7,584 nucleotides of DNA from assembly GCA_002415465.1 (NCBI GenBank), contig DHYT01000120.1:16830-24413 (forward strand), given 5' to 3'. A program made the position numbers and the translations under genes. The DNA is from Desulfobulbaceae bacterium UBA5123. GTDB lineage: Bacteria > Desulfobacterota > Desulfobulbia > Desulfobulbales > UBA5123. The notes under the pieces are model-generated. The model was not told the DNA's origin. It was given only the letters and a program-made list of their open reading frames with translations, and ran no database searches. Below are positions 6,462 to 7,584 of the stretch, one piece after another. Every line of letters starts with the position of its first letter. Within the stretch, counting starts at the first letter, position 1.

Positions 6462-7584
6462 GTCGCTTTCCCTTTGCCGCCGTTGAGGCGCCGCTTACGG
6501 GCGAAGACATCCGTCGGCTGGCGGTTCCCTTTGCCGGAGCGGTCGGCCATTTTTTTCCAGGCAGTGCTGTGGTTTTTCAGGATCGCGATGCGGATGTCGG
6601 GGCGCATGCCGAGGATGCCGCCTGGCGGGAGGCGGTGGCTCGGGTGCGGGAGCGTGGCCGGCCGGCGCTTTCCGCCGATGGGGAGATCCTGTTTTTGCCG
6701 GTGTGGAACGACGACGAATTGATTGGTGTTGCGGTTCTGCATCATGGGGAGCTCCCCTTTCGGGAGATGTCCGGGAGCTGGCTCCTGGAGGTGAGCCGCA
6801 TACTTTCGCGGGAGTTTCGACTCGTCAAGCAGTGGTCGGTGGATGGGGTGACCGGCCTGCCCAACGGGCAGCAGCTGCGTGCGGGGTTGGCTGCCGAACT
6901 GGCGCTGGCCGATGGCGATAACGCCGGGCCGGGCAGTCTGGTGCTGGTCGAGGTTCATGCCAAGGGTCGGGACGGCGAGCAGGTGCTGGCGCAGATCGTC
7001 AGGGCCGCCGGCATGCTTGACGGGCTGGCCGGCGGGGTCGCGCCTCTCTATGCATGCGGCGCCGGGGTGTTCGGCGCGATCTGGTCCGGAATCGACACCG
7101 AAAAGACCTTGCGGATGGGCGAGGCGCTGCTGCGACGGTTGAAAAGGGAGAATTTTCAGAAGGTACACATGGGGATTTGCAGCCTCGCCCCTGTTGGCGC
7201 GGGCGCGGAGGGCAACGCTTCGTCGCTGCTCGACCAGGCATGGGCGGCGTTGTGCGCCGCCCGCCGTCGCGGGCCGCATGCCCTTTGCACGCATGCGGCT
7301 TTGAGCCGTCGCCAGGATCATCCCTTTGCGTCGCCGCCGGACGAGGTGATGGCGCGGTTGCGCCGGTTGTGGCGCGGGGTTGATCGCTTTGCCCTGGTGC
7401 TTCTCCGGCCGGACGGCGAGGGGGCGGGCGGCGGTGAGCCTTTGGGCGGGCGTCTTGCCGCGCTGCCCGGTCCCGGCATGGCGTCGGTGCGGGCCGAGGG
7501 CGGCGACGTGTTTGTGGTCATGCCCGATGCCGGCGCCGGCGAGGCGCTGGCCTGGGTGGATTCGGTGCAGGCGGGTTGTGGCTG
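6458..7584 (+). CDS. Degenerate GGDEF-domain protein coupled to selA (partial, runs off right edge)
   Basis: The ATG overlaps the selA stop (ATGA) and has a strong GGGAGGA site at 6447-6453. The frame stays open to the edge: 375 residues without a stop. Residues about 15-120 look GAF-like, with EILFLPVWNDDELIGVAVLHH resembling a GAF core strand pair. Residues 126-280 align with a GGDEF (diguanylate cyclase) fold: VDGVTGLPN (128-136) equals the D-x-LTGLPN entry motif, VHMGICSLAP equals the SIGxA strand, and LLDQAWAALCAARRRG equals the ADxALYxAKxxG helix. The signature itself reads GAGVF (201-205), and no RxxD inhibitory site is visible, so cyclase activity is unlikely. From residue about 300, RFALVLLRPDG and then GGDVFVVMPDAGAGEAL look like a second, shortened GGDEF-like domain (GGDVF at 348-352). 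The role is unknown: perhaps a nucleotide-binding or protein-interaction module. The family call is from motif order; the exact function is not known. Confidence 0.8.
   Translation, partial: MSRFPFAAVEAPLTGEDIRRLAVPFAGAVGHFFPGSAVVFQDRDADVGAHAEDAAWREAVARVRERGRPALSADGEILFLPVWNDDELIGVAVLHHGELPFREMSGSWLLEVSRILSREFRLVKQWSVDGVTGLPNGQQLRAGLAAELALADGDNAGPGSLVLVEVHAKGRDGEQVLAQIVRAAGMLDGLAGGVAPLYACGAGVFGAIWSGIDTEKTLRMGEALLRRLKRENFQKVHMGICSLAPVGAGAEGNASSLLDQAWAALCAARRRGPHALCTHAALSRRQDHPFASPPDEVMARLRRLWRGVDRFALVLLRPDGEGAGGGEPLGGRLAALPGPGMASVRAEGGDVFVVMPDAGAGEALAWVDSVQAGCG

Noticed and set aside
6371..7321. A 316-codon open frame on the minus strand across the selA/GGDEF junction
   Set aside because: The plus frame from 6458 has a strong ribosome site, an ATGA overlap and GGDEF-fold motifs. 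The minus product is low in recognisable content.
1..7584. CRISPR arrays, insertion sequences, tRNA or rRNA genes
   Set aside because: No regularly spaced direct repeats, transposase motifs, terminal inverted repeats or cloverleaf-like sequences were seen on either strand.

Overview
The window is GC-rich and densely coded. It looks like a chromosomal stretch of a Gram-negative, anaerobic-type bacterium, most likely a member of the Desulfobacterota (former Deltaproteobacteria). That is an inference. It rests on a bacterial SelA (selenocysteine synthesis), a sigma-54 enhancer-binding regulator, an exported multi-domain beta-sandwich protein with the LWPPNHK-type C-terminal domain, and a GGDEF-like protein. 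No single sequence proves the taxon.

Layout from left to right. (1) Positions 2-175, plus strand: the open-ended 3' tail of an unrecognised gene with a Pro/Gly-rich C-terminus. (2) Positions 201-244: a perfect 44-bp palindrome in the convergent gap. (3) Positions 269-3058, minus strand: a 929-residue exported protein with a signal peptide, five divergent ~100-residue beta-type repeats, two Ig-like domains, and a C-terminal domain interrupted by a Lys-rich helical hairpin. (4) Positions 3059-3285: a divergent control region. It holds a good -24/-12 (sigma-54) promoter candidate facing the exported-protein gene, a possible sigma-70 promoter facing the regulator, and a 14-bp inverted repeat placed to serve both. 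(5) Positions 3286-4857, plus strand: a GAF-AAA+-Fis sigma-54 activator. (6) Positions 4858-5024: an intergenic stretch with a TTGACA hexamer and a TGACAG direct repeat. (7) Positions 5025-6461, plus strand: selA. (8) From 6458 to the right edge, plus strand: a gene that starts inside the selA stop codon (ATGA) and encodes a protein with a degenerate GGDEF domain followed by what looks like a second one.

Two functional units stand out. The first is a candidate regulator-target pair: the sigma-54 activator is divergent from an exported protein whose upstream region carries a sigma-54 promoter, with an inverted repeat about 136 bp upstream of the predicted start, where such activators usually bind. 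The second is a translationally coupled selA plus degenerate-GGDEF operon, which places a probable non-catalytic signalling or scaffold protein beside the selenocysteine pathway. Neither link is proven by sequence alone.
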